Notes under the pieces: generated by a model | The model's input: only the letters and a program-made list of their open reading frames with translations | The model's database searches: none | Told to the model about the DNA's origin: nothing | Position numbers and translations under genes: made by a program | In this document: positions 61,402-64,000 of the stretch, piece after piece | How positions within the stretch are numbered: position 1 is the stretch's first letter | Layout: each line of letters starts with the position of its first letter | NCBI RefSeq assembly: GCF_001039355.2 | Contig: NW_019775520.1 | Location: forward strand, 191,459 to 255,458 | Direction of reading: 5' to 3' | DNA length: 64,000 bases | DNA from: Lingula anatina | Taxonomy: Eukaryota > Brachiopoda > Lingulata > Lingulida > Lingulidae

Positions 61402-64000
61402 TTTGAAAAATACCCCGATTCTGCTCTTTTCAGGGCATTAAATGGCAAGGACAGTCACCTCGCATCAGAAAGTATCGACAGCCATACACAGCATATATCT
61501 CAGCGTCTCGAGGGACAGACTTGGTGTGGTCATATTTGAGACAAATCTGATCACTCGAGAATAAAATTATAATTATTCCTCTCCAGAACGCGTTAAATTA
61601 GGTAAATAACAGTCCGTCGCTGGGTGGTTATATTGGAATCAGAGGCAAATCACATGCGTCGAGTAGTTCGAGTCATAGAAACTCTCATCAGAGACACGTT
61701 TAATTCATTAGATCGCACAAAAGAGACAGACCCTGTTCAATCCAATCCAAACTTTAAACTCTTCAATGCTTAATAGAACGTTCAATCTAAAAAGGTTGTT
61801 GCTACTGGTATCAAAACAGCATTTAATACAGTCTACCGGATTGAATTCACATTAATGCCCTCTTCATATTCATCCCATTGATCCGTGTCCTTCTCTGCAT
61901 CGAAATCAAAACGGAATCAGACTCCGAGTGTCATTTCCGACGTCAATGATATCGGCGGCACGCTAAGATTTCTGAATTCCGATTAAACCCTATAGACTGA
62001 CATGCTAGGTTACCATCTGTGTAACTTGCGACAACAATTGGAGGTGAGACCTTTAGAGAGGGGCTAGGTGCGCGTGCAGCACAGCGTCTTTAGAAATTCC
62101 ATAAACTCATTCAATTTAATCTTAAAGAGTTCTTATTCAAATATAGTCAGTATATTAAAACTAGACAGGGGGCCAATGCTCGCAAATATATTTATGAGAG
62201 TGAGTGACACTATCGGTAGTATAAATTAAAACAAAACGATCCACGCAGTTCAAGCTCACAGGGACACGAACTTTCGTCTCCCTCTGCACCAGTCCGATAC
62301 TGTGTCGCTCCCTATCCAATATGTTTGGCTATTTATTTATCATTAAACAACTCAATATTATTATATCAACAAGCAATATTTACATAACGAGCCTACCTAT
62401 ACAAATTCAAGAGCCAAGCACCTATTTATTGTAATCAATCATGCAAAAGTTGTACACAAAATGTTATTGTCATTAATGCGGATATAGTGGTTACTGATAC
62501 GCATGGATTGCCCACTACATTCAGAGTTCATAATAGAAAAACACTTCACTGTAAACTAGCGACCATTTGATAGCTTACTAGGTGTATTAGACTTGCTGAT
62601 AATGTTTTGCTCCATTTATGTCACTTACTGGGAAATTTATTACTTTTCATGTTAGATAAGATCGGCTGATATGGGTCAGGATTCCTCTTATTCTTATGGG
62701 AGTTCTTTTTAATGCCCTTCAAACATCCCAAGTTCGTTCGATCGTTCACGTCTTACTAGTAGCTTGTTTCACCCTTATACTGTATGATGGGTCCAAGTTT
62801 CACCAAAACGTAAAATATAATGTCAGCTATGATTGGTATCTTTGATATTAAATCTATTTTTACCAAGCTTGTTATCAAGCTTGTTTTCATTTTTAACTAA
62901 TGCAAAAATATAATGCGAAAAATGTTGCACAGTTTCTTCTGTCCATTTAATTTCTTTGTTGCAGTTTATCATTCTATATATCAGACAGAAGCATTTTCTC
63001 TAGAGGAACCAGTTTCAAGTGCATCAGTTTTATAAATATCTGCTTATCAATTTATCTGTTTAATATCAATTTATTGATTCATTCATCCATATACCTATTC
63101 ATTCATTTATTCACTTCATTTATCTTTCTCATTTATTACCTGTCTTTGTAATTTTCTTAATCTTGATTAGTGTTACTAATATTCCAAGTCATTACTTTAC
63201 GCCAGAATATAACCTGTCGATAGAAATAAATAGGACACATTAAGTTGGGCCAAAAAGACGTAGATATAAGCAGCGTCATGTAAGCGCATGCCTTTTTCAA
63301 TTTTATGCACCTAACGCATTACTCTGATGATGAATTACGACGGAATCAACACAAGTCTTAACCAATATACACGTACAGTTTTGCTTATCATTACACGGCG
63401 TCAAACTCAATTTCCGTAGCAAGTATCACATTCATAGAGTTGAATATTTTGCCCATCTTTCTCGCGCTGCGCAAACAGAAAATTCATTGTAACAAGAAAG
63501 TTTTAACTCTCAAATATGAAATAAAAATGCTAAGTTCGACGAATATTAGGTGAACGACGGGGGAATTTCGTCTCATTCTATTTTCTTTTCATCATTGAAT
63601 AAGCATTATCAGCGGAACAAATTCATTAAGAAGAAGGCGAGATTATCATAGCGCGTTAGAAAAAGAACCTTACCGACAACCATAGAAGCGGCCTTCAATC
63701 ATCTTACCTGCAGGTTTGTCTTCCATTGTTATATTTCGGATTTTTTGGATAAGAAATAAATTTTATCTGGAAATTTCATGCTTTAGTTTTTTAACCTTTA
63801 CTGTCACAGGCACAACATTCTTCAAAATTTTCAAACAAATAATTGAATAATATTTTACAATCTCCACGGCAGCACGTTAGCCGCAATTGTGGTGGCTGTG
63901 TAACTCGTGGTCTATCAACCCTCGCGTCTCAACAATAGCAATTGTTAAGTTGCTGTGTAAAACTTTAACAACACTTTAGAGAATTTATACTCATTATAAA
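61402..64000. other. Upstream of the CNBD2-like gene
   Basis: Presumed promoter and intergenic sequence. AT-rich, with no open frame or splice-bounded segment that I can support on either strand and no recognised repeat. The gene opposite or beyond is outside the window. Confidence 0.5.

Noticed and set aside
63708-63726. ATG GAA GAC AAA CCT GCA G before GTAAGATG on the minus strand, a possible first exon upstream of the CNBD2-like gene
   Set aside because: The phase does not join to the CNBD2-like ATG exon, which already opens with its own start. Six codons are too little evidence.

Overview
This is a window of an intron-rich, AT-rich metazoan nuclear genome. Exons are mostly 60-200 bp with consensus splice sites. 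The gene set (P2X receptor, CNBD2-like protein, IFI44-like GTPase, ARHGEF17, an SRA-domain protein) together with abundant microsatellites and short DNA transposons suggests a non-vertebrate animal, most likely a highly heterozygous marine invertebrate (mollusc or other lophotrochozoan, or an invertebrate deuterostome). I cannot fix the phylum from sequence alone.

Layout. 1-4567 (+): the last 11 exons (499 aa) of an ARHGEF17-type Rho GEF, C-terminal beta-propeller only. 7430-9357 (-): four exons of ribosomal protein S3, tail-to-tail with ARHGEF17; the first exon (about 10 residues) was not found. 9575-10864 (-): two diverged tandem copies of an exon of an unrecognised gene family. 12494-16612 (-): a complete 8-exon gene (410 aa) for an SRA/YDG-domain protein with a WDR76-like N-terminal motif and an acidic tail. 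17950-21306 (-): a complete 7-exon IFI44-like GTPase (297 aa). 22982-23189 (+): an orphan terminal exon with a WW-like half. 23486-39465 (-): a complete 10-exon P2X receptor (382 aa) with all recognisable ATP-contact residues and a 9.9-kb first intron. 50602-61401 (-): a complete 15-exon CNBD2-like cyclic-nucleotide-binding protein (743 aa). All exon joins were checked by hand for reading phase; the sums are multiples of three.

The most striking structure is a 6.4-6.6-kb direct duplication, 38380-44759 and 44764-51395, with a single N at the join (44761). Each copy carries P2X exon 1 and the last exon of the CNBD2-like gene, so the window holds two first exons for one gene and two last exons for the next. 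The coding differences I compared are silent, the copies differ by a 331-bp insertion and a roughly 95-bp segment, and the N sits exactly at the junction. This looks more like two haplotypes joined end to end than a biological duplication, but a recent true duplication is not excluded.

Mobile and repetitive DNA is plentiful: three copies of a ~270-bp hAT-like MITE (one with a 6-bp target duplication only 10 bp from a splice donor of the IFI44-like gene), a 149-bp and an ~819-bp element flanked by TTAA, a ~190-bp foldback, and short diverged tandem arrays with ~345-, ~180- and ~173-bp periods. I saw no prokaryotic-type operons, CRISPR, rRNA or convincing tRNA genes, and no evidence of an undescribed multi-gene system; the genes look like ordinary neighbours rather than a pathway.
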